Below, one piece after another: positions 16,223-25,260 of a DNA stretch of 41,719 nt. The position numbers were made by a program, and so were the translations under genes. The notes under the pieces were generated by a model. It ran no database searches. It was not told the DNA's origin and was given only the letters and a program-made list of their open reading frames with translations. This stretch comes from Lapillicoccus sp. (GTDB taxonomy: Bacteria > Actinomycetota > Actinomycetes > Actinomycetales > Dermatophilaceae), in NCBI RefSeq assembly GCF_025353065.1, contig NZ_JANXRJ010000087.1, positions 1-41,719 on the forward strand, written 5' to 3'. Position 1 is the stretch's first letter, and every line of letters starts with the position of its first letter.

Positions 16223-16918
16223 TCACGGGTGGCGGGCGGGGCGCCAGGTCTGGGCCGAGGCCACGACCCGGAAGCCGGCCGACAGGAAGACCCCCAGCGC
16301 CCGGGCGTTGCCAGGAGCGACCTCGGCGACCAGGGGCTCGCTCGGCGGCACGAGGCGACGCACCGCGTGGACCACCTCGACGGCGCGGCCGGCGCCGAGC
16401 ATCGGCCCCTGCAGCTCGATCCCGACCTCGGTGAGCAGCCCGATCCCCCGGCCGAGACTGACGACGACGTGCTCCCCGGTCGGCATACCGAACGCCCGCA
16501 CGTCGCGTCGCAGTCGTTGCGCGTGGGCGACCCGCGGGTGGGCCATGAGGTCGGACCGGGGGAAGAGCTCGAGCACGTCAGACGCGAGCAGCGCTCCGGG
16601 TATGCCGCTGCTGCCGCCGAGCGGGTCACCGGTGCCCCACGCCATCAGCACTCCGTCGAGGCTGTCGACCCAACCGCCGCCCACCAGGGCAGCCACGAGC
16701 CGCGGATCGTGCACTCCCCCATGGCCGTTCGCGCCGAGACGGGTGAGCTCGGCGTCGTCGACGTCGTCACCCAGGACCAGGAACCCGTGACCGGTGAAGG
16801 CGACCGCGGCCTCCACCCCCGGCGTCCACGGGGCCACGCGGGTCCAGCCGCCGTCGACCGGCGGGAAGCGCCCGTCGAGCGCCGCCCGCAGGAGGGTCGC
16901 GACGGGGTGCTCGCTCAC
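16223..16918 (-). CDS. Acetyltransferase-like (GNAT-fold) protein downstream of dgt
   Basis: Predicted protein of 231 residues. The C-terminal part, PLVAEVAPGNARALGVFLSAGFRVVASAQTW, has the look of the last GNAT strand-helix pair (N-A-R-A...F-L-S-A-G-F). The N-terminal half has no recognised motif, and a canonical Q/RxxGxG/A acetyl-CoA loop is not evident, so GNAT membership is tentative. GTG 16918 begins 2 nt after the dgt stop and suggests coupling; a start at 16933 overlapping dgt by 13 nt is possible. The residues GIP at 16600 use the rare Ile codon ATA inside the GTATGCC motif. Confidence 0.65.
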   Translation of the reverse strand: MSEHPVATLLRAALDGRFPPVDGGWTRVAPWTPGVEAAVAFTGHGFLVLGDDVDDAELTRLGANGHGGVHDPRLVAALVGGGWVDSLDGVLMAWGTGDPLGGSSGIPGALLASDVLELFPRSDLMAHPRVAHAQRLRRDVRAFGMPTGEHVVVSLGRGIGLLTEVGIELQGPMLGAGRAVEVVHAVRRLVPPSEPLVAEVAPGNARALGVFLSAGFRVVASAQTWRPARHP

Positions 16919-16920
16919 CG

Positions 16921-18156
16921 TCAGAGGTCCCACTCCCGGGCGAGGGCGGTGGCCCGTCGATCGGTGAGCGAGGCGACCTGGTCGACGACGACCCGCAGCC
17001 GCTCGTCGTCGTCACCTGCGCCGGCGAAGTCCGCCCGGAGCTCGACGTCGAGCCGGGTCGGATCCCGTTGGTACGCCTCGGCGAGCGCCGCCACGACGTC
17101 GCGCTGACCGCGCATGACGCTCACCCGCTCGTCGGCGAACATCACGAAGTGCGCGGCCACCGCCTTCAGCACCGAGCACTCAGCGCGCACCCCGTCGGGC
17201 ACCACGAGATCGGCGGCATACCGGGTCAGCTGGCCGTCGCCGTGCTTGGCCCGGGTCGCCTGCTCGACCACGAGCACGAACCGCCCGACCAACCGGCTGG
17301 TCATGTCCTTGAGAGCGGCGAGGTCGGCGCGCGAGCCGGTGTAGGTCGTGGGGATGGTGCCCGTCCCGAGCAGGCGCTCCAGCGAGGCCTCGAGCGCGGC
17401 CGTGTCGAGGTCGGGCGCGTAGGTCGTGCGGGCCACCTCGTAGACCACCGCCATCTCGTCCCGGCTGTGCAGCGCGCGCGGGTCGACGCGGCCCGAGGCG
17501 ATGGCGTCCTCCACGTCGTGCACGGAGTAGGCGACGTCGTCGGACCAGTCCATCACCTCGGCCTCGAGACACCGGACGCCGTCAGGCACGCCCTCTCGAA
17601 ACCATTGGTAGACATCGAGATCCGCAGCGTAGACGCCGAACTTCACACCCCCGGGAGACCGCTGCCAGGGATATTTCGTGGTCGCGTCGAGGCTGGCCCG
17701 GGTGAGGTTGAGACCGGCCGACCGGCCGTCGGGACGGACCCGCTTGGCTTCCAGCCGCGTCAGCACGCGCAGGGTCTGGGCGTTTCCCTCGAACCCTCCG
17801 ATGCCCGCCGAGACGGCGTCGAGCGCGGCCTCGCCGTTGTGCCCGAAGGGCGGGTGCCCGAGGTCGTGGGCGAGGCAGGCGGTGTCGACGACGTCGGCGT
17901 CGCAGCCCAGCGCGGCACCGAACTCCCGCCCGATCTGCGCCACCTCGAGCGAGTGCGTGAGTCGGTTGCGGATGAAGTCGTCGCTGCCGGGCTGCACCAC
18001 CTGCGTCTTCGCCGAGAGCCTGCGCAGCGAGGCGGAGTGGATGAGCCGGGCCCGGTCACGCGCGAAGTCGTCGCGGTCGACACGCTTGTGCGCCGGGTCC
18101 TCGGCGACCCACCGCTCGCGGTCGCGCGCGGCATACCCACCCTCGACCCTGCTCAC
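16921..18156 (-). CDS. dgt: dGTPase-family deoxyguanosinetriphosphate triphosphohydrolase
   Basis: HD-domain metal-dependent hydrolase that splits dNTPs, typically dGTP, to nucleoside and tripolyphosphate; 411 residues. The metal-binding core is RNRLTHSLEVAQIGREF (His), then ACLAHDLGHPPFGHNGEAALD (HD pair and following His), and a later MDWSDDVAYSVHDVED (Asp). This matches the type-2 dGTPase branch. The GTG start at 18156 has no strong Shine-Dalgarno; the GGCATACT sequence just upstream could be a -10 box. Genes before and after are on the same strand, in the actinobacterial dusB-dgt-dnaG neighbourhood. Confidence 0.94.
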   Translation of the reverse strand: MSRVEGGYAARDRERWVAEDPAHKRVDRDDFARDRARLIHSASLRRLSAKTQVVQPGSDDFIRNRLTHSLEVAQIGREFGAALGCDADVVDTACLAHDLGHPPFGHNGEAALDAVSAGIGGFEGNAQTLRVLTRLEAKRVRPDGRSAGLNLTRASLDATTKYPWQRSPGGVKFGVYAADLDVYQWFREGVPDGVRCLEAEVMDWSDDVAYSVHDVEDAIASGRVDPRALHSRDEMAVVYEVARTTYAPDLDTAALEASLERLLGTGTIPTTYTGSRADLAALKDMTSRLVGRFVLVVEQATRAKHGDGQLTRYAADLVVPDGVRAECSVLKAVAAHFVMFADERVSVMRGQRDVVAALAEAYQRDPTRLDVELRADFAGAGDDDERLRVVVDQVASLTDRRATALAREWDL

Positions 18157-18174
18157 GACGGAAGTATGCCGTGG

Positions 18175-18711
18175 TCAGCGGCTCGCGCGCACGCGCACCA
18201 GGTGCCCGACGACGCCAGGGAGCCAGCCACTCTCGCCGTTGAACCAGCGTGCGGTCACGAGATTGCTTGGGACGACGACGAACTCGTCGCGCCCACCGGC
18301 CACCGCGAGGTCCGTGCCGAAGGCGTCGCGGACCAGCGACCAGCCGAGATCGGTATGCCGCGCGAGGTGCTCGCCGATGCCGATGGCGAAGCGCTCGGTC
18401 ACGACCGCGTCGTCCTCACGGTGCCGCTTCGAGGTCGCGTGCCACGCGGCCAGCGCAGCGTCGTAGGCGGCACCCAGCGACGCGAGGTCGTCGACGTCGA
18501 CGCCCTCGGCGGCCAGGGCGGCGAGCCCGGCGGCGATGCGTTGCTGCTCCTCGTCGCCGACCGGGTTGATGCGCGGTCGCAGCGGCACGCCGGGGTCGTA
18601 CTCCGGCAGATCCGGGTCCGCCCCCTCCGGAGCGGCAGAGCCGGGACGCTGCTCGTCGCGGTCGTCGACGGCGCCCTTGTCCTTGCGCGAGAACCAAGCC
18701 ACGTCGCTCAC
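18175..18711 (-). CDS. DUF3806-like hypothetical protein
   Basis: A 178-residue cytoplasmic protein. The N-terminus is charged and Pro-rich (SRKDKGAVDDRDEQRPGS), probably disordered. The folded part from about residue 55 includes AIGIGEHLARHTDLGWSLVRDAFGTDLAVAGGRDEFVVVPSNLVTARWFNGESGWLPGVVGHL, a pattern I associate with DUF3806, although I cannot run a profile. GTG start at 18711. It lies 18 bp before dgt and 14 bp after the YdeI-like gene, so all are probably co-transcribed. No function known. Confidence 0.7.
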   Translation of the reverse strand: MSDVAWFSRKDKGAVDDRDEQRPGSAAPEGADPDLPEYDPGVPLRPRINPVGDEEQQRIAAGLAALAAEGVDVDDLASLGAAYDAALAAWHATSKRHREDDAVVTERFAIGIGEHLARHTDLGWSLVRDAFGTDLAVAGGRDEFVVVPSNLVTARWFNGESGWLPGVVGHLVRVRASR

Positions 18712-18725
18712 TTTAGTGGCCCGAC

Positions 18726-19391
18726 CTAGGGGCCCGACGTCGCGTCGGCGGCAGCCGCTGCCGCCGCCGCCCGCCGGAGCCAGCCGGGCTCGGTACCGTA
18801 GCGCTGGCTCGGGATCAACGCACCGGAGGCACAGCAGTCGACGAGCTGCGCCATCCGCTTGTCGTTGGTGAGCACCTGCTTGGCCGTGGTGACCCAGGAG
18901 ACGCAGACCTTGCGGTAGCTCTCAGTGGACTCTGCCCAGAAGGCCGCCGCGGCCGGGTTCGCTTCCAGCAGAGCGGCATACGGGCCGGGGAGGGCGAGGG
19001 CGCCACCCTGCTCGTAGGCGTAGATCCCGGAGCGCTCGGGCTTCCGCAGGGCGTGCGCGGCCAGACCCATCGGGAGCATCCGACCCTCGGCCGTGAGCCG
19101 CTCCACGAGGTCGAGGTTGACCGTGCTCCACACACTGGTCGAGCGGCGCGGGGTCCAGCGCTGGCGCACGACGTCCTCGTCGATGCGCTGCACCTTCGAG
19201 TCGATCCAGCCGAAGCACAGGGCCTCGGGCACGGCCTGTTCCCAGGTCAGCCCGCGGTCGGCGACGTGCTTCTTGCTGAGCCCCATCCAGAGCTCGTCCG
19301 CACTCTCGTGGTGCTCCTCGAGCCAGGCCCGGAAGTCTTCGGGCCCGTCGAAGAAGACGGCCGGACGCTCGGGAGTGCCGCCCTCGCGCAC
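18726..19391 (-). CDS. YdeI/OmpD-associated family protein
   Basis: A 221-residue protein with the YdeI family layout: FFDGPEDFRAWLEEHHESADELWMGLSKK, LTWEQAVPEALCFGWIDSKVQRID, RWTPRRSTSVWSTVN. The family is widespread and poorly characterised; bacteriocin-protection and stress roles have been suggested, and nothing here decides it. The GTG start at 19391 is 1 nt from the dusB stop, indicating coupling. The C-terminus is an unusual run of Ala (RRAAAAAAAADATSGP) that resembles low-complexity slippage. Confidence 0.85.
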   Translation of the reverse strand: MREGGTPERPAVFFDGPEDFRAWLEEHHESADELWMGLSKKHVADRGLTWEQAVPEALCFGWIDSKVQRIDEDVVRQRWTPRRSTSVWSTVNLDLVERLTAEGRMLPMGLAAHALRKPERSGIYAYEQGGALALPGPYAALLEANPAAAAFWAESTESYRKVCVSWVTTAKQVLTNDKRMAQLVDCCASGALIPSQRYGTEPGWLRRAAAAAAAADATSGP

Positions 19392-19392
19392 G

Positions 19393-20628
19393 TCAGCCGC
19401 CGGACACCGACTGCTCGGCCTGCGCCACCATGGCGGCCTGCTCGGGGGTCAGCTCGCGGGTCGTCAGCCAGCCCTCCGGCAGGACGACGTGGCGTGAGGT
19501 GCCGGCGCGGCCGCGCTGGCCCTCCGCCGCCTCGCCAGGCCACGGGGCCGAAGGGTCCAGCGTGGCCAGCAGCCGGTCGAGGGAGGCCAGCGAGTCGACC
19601 AGCGCCAGCGAGCTGCGCATCTCGGATCCGGCAGGAAAACCCTTGAGATACCACGCAATGTGCTTGCGGATGTCGCGGCAAGCACGACCCTCGTCGGCAT
19701 AGAACTCCGCGAGGTATGCCGCGTGCCTCCGCAGCGTCCCGGCCACCTCTCCGAGGGTCGGGCTCACCCGCACCGACGAGCCGGCGAAGGCGGCCGCGAG
19801 GTCGGCGAACAGCCAGGGTCGGCCGAGGCAGCCGCGGCCGACGACGACACCGTCGCACCCCGTCTCCGCGACCATCCGCAGGGCGTCCTCGGCCGACCAG
19901 ATGTCGCCGTTGCCGAGGACGGGCACGCTCGTCACCGTCTCCTTGAGCCGCCGGATCGCCGACCAGTCGGCGGTGCCCGAGTAGGCCTGGGCCGCCGTGC
20001 GGGCGTGCAGCGCGACGGCCGCCACCCCCTCGGACTCGGCCGCCAGTCCGGCGTCGAGGTAGGTCTCGTGGTCGGCGTCGATGCCGATCCGCATCTTCAC
20101 GGTGACCGGCACGTCGCCGCGAGCACCCTCCTCGACGACGGCGCCGACGATCGCACGGAAGAGGTCGCGCTTCCACGGCAGGGCCGAGCCACCACCCCGG
20201 CGGGTCACCTTGGGCACCGGGCAGCCGAAGTTGAGGTCGATGTGGTCGGCGCGGTCCTCGCTGACGAGGATGCGCGCCGCCGCCCGGGCCGTCGCCGGGT
20301 CCACGCTGTAGAGCTGGATCGAGCGCGGGTCCTCCTCGGGGTCGTGCTCGATGAGCCGCATCGTCTCGGCGTTGCGTTCGACCAGCGCGCGGGTCGTGAT
20401 CATCTCGCTGACGTAGAGCGCCGACCCACCTGCGGCGCCCGAGGCGCCGGGTGCACCGTCCGAGCCGTACTCGCGGCACAGCCGGCGGAACGCGCGGTTG
20501 GTGATGCCGGCCATCGGGGCCAGGACGACCGGCGAGCCGATGACGTGCCGTCCGATCCGCAGCGGGGGCAGGACGGCAGAGCCCTCCGGCGGGCCGGCGG
20601 ACGGGGTACGGGTGGCGGTCGCGGTCAT
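19393..20628 (-). CDS. dusB: tRNA-dihydrouridine synthase
   Basis: FMN-dependent enzyme that reduces uridines in the tRNA D-loop. 411 residues. The TIM barrel begins GSPVVLAPMAGITNRAFRRLCREYG and carries LNFGCPVPKV with the catalytic Cys. It continues with PVTVKMRIGID, HARTAAQAYSG, PVLGNGDI and GVVVGRGCLGRPWLF, the FMN phosphate site. A C-terminal helical domain recognises tRNA. It is the first gene of a minus-strand run leading through dgt, divergent from the peptide ABC operon. Confidence 0.96.
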   Translation of the reverse strand: MTATATRTPSAGPPEGSAVLPPLRIGRHVIGSPVVLAPMAGITNRAFRRLCREYGSDGAPGASGAAGGSALYVSEMITTRALVERNAETMRLIEHDPEEDPRSIQLYSVDPATARAAARILVSEDRADHIDLNFGCPVPKVTRRGGGSALPWKRDLFRAIVGAVVEEGARGDVPVTVKMRIGIDADHETYLDAGLAAESEGVAAVALHARTAAQAYSGTADWSAIRRLKETVTSVPVLGNGDIWSAEDALRMVAETGCDGVVVGRGCLGRPWLFADLAAAFAGSSVRVSPTLGEVAGTLRRHAAYLAEFYADEGRACRDIRKHIAWYLKGFPAGSEMRSSLALVDSLASLDRLLATLDPSAPWPGEAAEGQRGRAGTSRHVVLPEGWLTTRELTPEQAAMVAQAEQSVSGG

Positions 20629-20661
20629 GACGGGGTCCAGTCTCCCACCGGGAAACCCGGG

Positions 20662-20736
20662 CCACGAAATGCGTGGCGCGGTCCGGGAACAACTGCGTCA
20701 CGAACTACCGGAACGTCACGCCCACGAAACATGCGG
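20662..20736. repeat. Repeated CCACGAAA..ATGCG sites in the dusB/ABC divergent region
   Basis: CCACGAAATGCGTGG (20662-20676, itself a CCACG/CGTGG palindrome) and CCACGAAACATGCGG (20722-20736) are 60 bp apart. A possible -10, TACTGT, follows at 20742-20747. They could be regulator sites for the importer operon. The rest of the 148-bp gap shows nothing else clear. Confidence 0.4.
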
Positions 20737-20776
20737 AGGTCTACTGTGGCGCCAACGTCGAGCCCCGGGAGTGGCC

Positions 20777-22375
20777 TTGAGAAGAATGACCATCAGTGGA
20801 GTCGCGGTCGCAACGGTCGCCTTGGGGCTCGCGCTCGCAGCGTGCTCGTCCTCGGGGAGCACGGCTACCTCGACCAGCGGCGGTGGAGCCGACAAGACGC
20901 TCGTCGTCGACCAGACCTTCGACCTCAAGACGTCCGACCCCGCGCGGGCCTTCGAGCTCACCGGGTCGATCGTCGACAAGGCGATCTACGAGACGGCGCT
21001 GACCTTCGACGGCGGCGACCTCACCAAGCCGGTGCCGCAGCTGACCACCTTCGCGGAGTCGCCCGACAGCAAGGTCCTCACGCTGACCCTGGCCGGCAAG
21101 CACACGTTCACCAGCGGCAACCCCGTGACCATCGACGACATCGTCTGGTCCTTCCAACGGGTGCAGGGCATCGCCGGCAACCCGTCGTTCCTCCTGCAGG
21201 ACCCCTCGACCAGCAACAACCTCAAGATCGCCAAGACGAGCGACACCACGATGACGCTGACGAGCGAGACCGCCAACCCCGCGCTCCCCTCGATCCTGCC
21301 CAACCCCTCCCTCGGCGTGCTCGACTCGAAGACCGTGATGGCCAAGGGCGGGACCACGACCAAGGACGACAAGGCGGAGTCCTACCTCAACGGCGCTTCG
21401 GCGGGCTCGGGTCCCTACCAGCTCGAGTCCTACGACGTCACGACCAAGGTCGTCTTCAAGACCAACCCCAACTACGCCGGCACCAAGCCGGCATACGGGC
21501 GCGTCGTCCTGCAGAACATCACCGGCCCGTCGCAGAAGATCGACATCCAGGGCGGCCAGGCGCAGCTCGCCACCGGGCTGAACTCCCAACAGGTGCAGGG
21601 GCTGGCGTCCGACTCGATCAAGGTCGTCAAGACGGTGTCGGCCAACGTCGGCTACATGTGGCTCAACCAGGACCCGAAGCACTCCGGCAGCATCACCGAC
21701 AACCCGAACTTCATCACCGCCATGCGCAAGGGGATCGACTACGCCGGGCTGCTCGCGGTCGCCGGTGAGGGCTCGACCCAACCGGGCGGGATCGTGCCGT
21801 CGCAGTTCCTCGGCGCCATCAAGCCCGACGCGACGACCAGCTTCGACCTCGCGGCCGCGAAGACGGCCCTCGCGGCCAGCGGCTACAGCGGTCAGGAGGT
21901 CAAGCTGACCTACCCCACCGACGCCACCCTCGACGGCATCCAGTTCACGACGCTGGCCCAGAAGGTGCAGGCCCAGCTCAAGGACGTCGGCATCACCACC
22001 AAGCTCGACGGGGTGCCGATCGCGACCCTCCTCGACGCCTACCGGGCGGGCACCCTGCAGGCCGGCCTCATGTACTGGGGCCCGGACTACCCCGACCCGG
22101 CCGACTACACGACGTTCAGCCCCGGTGACTCGCTCGGCAAGCGCGCCGGGTGGGCGGCGGGGATGGCGCCCGAGGTGACGACGGCGAAGAAGGCCGCCAT
22201 CGCCTCGACCGGCGACGCCCGGGCCGCGGCCTACGCGGCCTGGCAGGAGGCGGCCAACAAGGTCGGGCCCTTCATCCCGCTCGTCCAGGCGGCGCGCTAC
22301 TACGTGACGTCGGGCAGCATCTCCGGCGTCGTGCCGAATGCCGTCTGGACCGTCGATCTTGCCCTCATCAAGTAG
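20777..22375 (+). CDS. Peptide/nickel-type ABC importer, lipoprotein binding subunit
   Basis: Extracellular solute-binding lipoprotein of family 5 (DppA/OppA/NikA type), about 532 residues. From TTG 20777 the n-region is LRRM and the signal peptide ends in LALAAC, the anchoring Cys. GGGAG lies 5 nt before the TTG; ATG 20786 and GTG 20771 are alternatives. The mature part shows SDPARAFELTGSIVDKAIYETALTFDG, TIDDIVWSFQRV, SAGSGPYQLESYD, and MYWGPDYPDPADYTTF near the C-terminus. It heads a compact five-gene operon. The solute is probably a peptide but cannot be fixed. Confidence 0.9.
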   Translation: MRRMTISGVAVATVALGLALAACSSSGSTATSTSGGGADKTLVVDQTFDLKTSDPARAFELTGSIVDKAIYETALTFDGGDLTKPVPQLTTFAESPDSKVLTLTLAGKHTFTSGNPVTIDDIVWSFQRVQGIAGNPSFLLQDPSTSNNLKIAKTSDTTMTLTSETANPALPSILPNPSLGVLDSKTVMAKGGTTTKDDKAESYLNGASAGSGPYQLESYDVTTKVVFKTNPNYAGTKPAYGRVVLQNITGPSQKIDIQGGQAQLATGLNSQQVQGLASDSIKVVKTVSANVGYMWLNQDPKHSGSITDNPNFITAMRKGIDYAGLLAVAGEGSTQPGGIVPSQFLGAIKPDATTSFDLAAAKTALAASGYSGQEVKLTYPTDATLDGIQFTTLAQKVQAQLKDVGITTKLDGVPIATLLDAYRAGTLQAGLMYWGPDYPDPADYTTFSPGDSLGKRAGWAAGMAPEVTTAKKAAIASTGDARAAAYAAWQEAANKVGPFIPLVQAARYYVTSGSISGVVPNAVWTVDLALIK

Positions 22376-23456
22376 CACCCTCGACGAGCGGACGGAGGCG
22401 TCGGAGCAGGCCACCCGGCCCGGCCGGCGCCTCCGCCACCCGCTCGTCCGCTACCTCGCGATCCGCGTCGGGGTCTCGCTGCTGCTCGTCCTCGGCGTCA
22501 CCGTCGTCACGTTCGTCCTGACCAACCTCGTCCCGGCCAGCCCCATCACCGCGGCGCTCGGCGAGCGGGCGTCGAGTGACCCGAGGATCGTCGAGGCGTT
22601 CAAGGCGGCGCAGGGTCTCGACAGGCCCAAGGTGGTGCAGTACTTCATCTATCTCGGGCACCTCTTCCAGGGCAACCTCGGCACCTCGATCCAGACCCAC
22701 AACCCGGTCGCGACCGACCTCGGCCGAGCCTTTCCCGCGACCGCCGAGCTGGCGCTCTTCGTCATCGTGCTGTCGATCATCCTCGGGCTGGGCCTCGGAC
22801 TGGTCGCAGCGTTGCGGCACAACAGGTTTGCCGATCAGCTCATCCGGGTCGTCAGCCTCATCGGCATCTCGGTGCCGACGTTCTGGCTCGCCGTCGCGAT
22901 CTACTTCGTCTTCTTCTTCCAGCTGCACTGGGCGCCCGGAGCCGGTCGACTCGACCCGGCGAGCACGGCCCCGCCGAAGGTCACCGGGATGTATACCGTG
23001 GACGCCCTGCTCGCCGGCCAGCCGACCAGCTTCGTCGACGCCCTGCGCCACCTCGTCCTGCCGGGCGTCGTCCTGACGCTGTTCACCACCGGCCTGCTCA
23101 TCCGGTTCTCCCGGTCGGCGATCCTCGACGTGCTCAATCAGGACTACGTGCGCGCGGCCCGGGCCAAGGGCCTGCCGGCGCGGAAGGTCGTCTTCGGCTA
23201 CGTGCTGCGGGGCTCGCTGACCCCCATCCTCACGGTCGTCGGCCTGGCGTTCGGCTCGCTGCTGTCGGGGACGGTGCTCACCGAGCAGGTCTTCGCCTGG
23301 GGCGGCATCGGCCAGTATGCGTTCCGCGCGTCGACCGCACTCGACCTCCCGGCGGTGATGGGCGTGGGACTCGTCGTCGGTGTGGTCTACATCGCCACGA
23401 ACCTCGTCATCGACGTGATCTACGGCGTCGTCGACCCACGGGTGCGAGTCGGGTGA
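22338..23456 (+). CDS. Peptide-type ABC importer, permease B (DppB-like)
   Basis: 372-residue inner-membrane permease with six predicted helices. RYLAIRVGVSLLLVLGVTVVTFVLTNLVP is the family N-terminal helix, followed by the long periplasmic loop with FQGNLGTSIQTHNPV. The EAA loop is YVRAARAKGLPARKVVFGYVLRGSLTPIL. The ATG at 22338 overlaps the binding-protein gene by 38 nt, and it overlaps the next gene by 4 nt. It pairs with the C permease to form the channel. Confidence 0.92.
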   Translation: MPSGPSILPSSSSTLDERTEASEQATRPGRRLRHPLVRYLAIRVGVSLLLVLGVTVVTFVLTNLVPASPITAALGERASSDPRIVEAFKAAQGLDRPKVVQYFIYLGHLFQGNLGTSIQTHNPVATDLGRAFPATAELALFVIVLSIILGLGLGLVAALRHNRFADQLIRVVSLIGISVPTFWLAVAIYFVFFFQLHWAPGAGRLDPASTAPPKVTGMYTVDALLAGQPTSFVDALRHLVLPGVVLTLFTTGLLIRFSRSAILDVLNQDYVRAARAKGLPARKVVFGYVLRGSLTPILTVVGLAFGSLLSGTVLTEQVFAWGGIGQYAFRASTALDLPAVMGVGLVVGVVYIATNLVIDVIYGVVDPRVRVG

Positions 23457-24325
23457 GCACCCGTGCTACCGGCCGGATCCGGCGTCCGCGACTGCCCGCG
23501 GTGTGGCGTCGTCCGCTCACCGTCACCGGTCTGGTCTTCGTCCTCTTCTGGGTCGTCGTCGCGCTCGTCGTGCCGATCCTGCCGCTGCCCGACCCTCTCG
23601 CGCAGACGTCGGCCACCCTGGTCGCACCGGGCTCGGGCCACCTGTTCGGCACCGACATCCTCGGCCGCGACCTCTTCTCCCGCACCCTCTGGGGCTCCCG
23701 GGTCTCGCTGCCGCTGGCGGTCATCCTCGTTGCCGCGTCGCTGGTCATCGGCTCGGTCCTCGGCGCGGTCGCGGGCTACCTCGGCGGGGTCGTCGACGAG
23801 GTCATCATGCGCTTCGCCGACCTCGTCTTCGCCTTCCCGACGATCATCCTCGCGATGGTCGTCGCGGCAGCGCTCGGCCCCAGCCTGACCAACGCGGTCA
23901 TCGCGCTCGCGTTCATCACCTGGCCCAACTACGCCCGCGTCATGCGGGCGCTCGTCGTCGGTGCCCGCGGCCAGGAGTACGTCGTCGCCGGTCGCCTCCT
24001 CGGCTCCGGCCCGTTCACCTCGCTGCGCCGCGACGTGCTGCCCAACGTCGCCGCCCCCATGCTCGTCCTCGCGATGCTCGACTTCGGCAGCCAAATCCTG
24101 CTGCTCTCGGGCCTGTCGTTCCTCGGCCTCGGCGCCGTACCACCGGCGGCGGAATGGGGCTCGATGGTCGGCGACGGGGTCCAGCAGTTCAGCAGCTGGT
24201 GGCTGGCGACCTTCCCCGGCCTGGCCATCCTCACCGTCGTGATGGGCTTCAACTTCATCGGCGACGCCCTGCGTGACGTCCTCGACCCGCGCACCGCGAA
24301 CGCCGTCCAGCGGGTGTCCACGTGA
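23453..24325 (+). CDS. Peptide-type ABC importer, permease C (DppC-like)
   Basis: 290-residue permease with the OppC/DppC N-terminal pattern (short cytoplasmic basic tail, one helix, then HLFGTDILGRDLFSRTLWGSRVSLPLAV). The EAA loop is RGQEYVVAGRLLGSGPFTSLRRDVLPNV. The GTG start lies in the stop of the previous gene (GTGA). It ends with a 4-nt overlap into the first ATPase gene. Confidence 0.93.
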   Translation: MSTRATGRIRRPRLPAVWRRPLTVTGLVFVLFWVVVALVVPILPLPDPLAQTSATLVAPGSGHLFGTDILGRDLFSRTLWGSRVSLPLAVILVAASLVIGSVLGAVAGYLGGVVDEVIMRFADLVFAFPTIILAMVVAAALGPSLTNAVIALAFITWPNYARVMRALVVGARGQEYVVAGRLLGSGPFTSLRRDVLPNVAAPMLVLAMLDFGSQILLLSGLSFLGLGAVPPAAEWGSMVGDGVQQFSSWWLATFPGLAILTVVMGFNFIGDALRDVLDPRTANAVQRVST

Positions 24326-25260
24326 GCGCTGCGGCCGGGCGGGGCACCACCGCCCGCCACGCGGGCAGCCTCGAGGTGCGGGGGCTGACCCTGTCCATCG
24401 GGGGGAGCGAGATCCTCAGGGGGGTCGACCTGTCGGTGCCGGCGGGCGAGATCACGGGACTGGCGGGCGAGTCCGGATCGGGCAAGACGATGACCGGTCT
24501 CGCGGTCTGCGGGCTCCAGCCGGCGGGCTCGCGGCTCGGCGGGTCGATCGAGTTCCGGCAGGGGGACGAGCCACCTGTCGAGCTGCTGTCCCTCGCACCG
24601 AAGGCGATGAACCGGCTGCGCGGCCGCCGGATCGCGATGATCTTCCAGGACCCGTCGGCGAGCCTGCACCCCATGCTCTCGATCGGCGCCCAGCTCACCG
24701 ACCACGTGCGGCACCACCTCGGCCTCAGCCGGTCGGCGGCACGCCGGCACGCGATCGAGCTCCTCGAGCGCGTCCAGGTGCCCGACCCGGCGTCGGCCGT
24801 GCAGCGCTATCCGCACCAGTTCTCCGGTGGCCAGCTCCAGCGCATCGCCATCGCCGGCGCGATCGCCTGTGACCCCGTGGTCCTCATCGCCGACGAACCG
24901 ACCACCGCCCTCGACGTCACGGTGCAGGCCGGGATCCTGCGGCTGCTGCGTCAGCTCTGCGACGACCTCGACCTCGCTGTCGTCCTCGTCACCCACGACC
25001 TCGGCGTGATGTCGGCCGTCGCCGACACGGTCGCGGTGATGCGCACCGGAGAGGTCGTGGAGCACGGCACGCGCTACCAGGTGATCCGCGAGCCGGTCAC
25101 GGAGTATGCCCGTGAGCTCGTCGCGTCGTTGCCGCACGTCCCGCCGCCGGGAGCCGGGGTGGTGGGTCCCGACTCGGGCGAGGGACCGGCTGGGCCGACC
25201 GGCATACCGGCTGATGCGCCCGTCGAGGTTGCGCCCCACGCACCCGAGGAGGCCTCGTGA
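24322..25260 (+). CDS. Peptide-type ABC importer, ATPase D (DppD-like)
   Basis: 312-residue nucleotide-binding subunit. Walker A GESGSGKTM, Q-loop MIFQDPSASLHPMLSIG, signature FSGGQLQR, Walker B VLIADEPTTALDVT, switch His VTHDLGV. The C-terminal Pro/Gly-rich tail lacks the conserved oligopeptide-transporter Cys cluster that often binds iron-sulfur. The tail includes TGIPA, where Ile uses ATA inside the GTATGCC motif (25201). It probably forms a heterodimer with the next gene product. Confidence 0.92.
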   Translation: MSAAAGRGTTARHAGSLEVRGLTLSIGGSEILRGVDLSVPAGEITGLAGESGSGKTMTGLAVCGLQPAGSRLGGSIEFRQGDEPPVELLSLAPKAMNRLRGRRIAMIFQDPSASLHPMLSIGAQLTDHVRHHLGLSRSAARRHAIELLERVQVPDPASAVQRYPHQFSGGQLQRIAIAGAIACDPVVLIADEPTTALDVTVQAGILRLLRQLCDDLDLAVVLVTHDLGVMSAVADTVAVMRTGEVVEHGTRYQVIREPVTEYARELVASLPHVPPPGAGVVGPDSGEGPAGPTGIPADAPVEVAPHAPEEAS

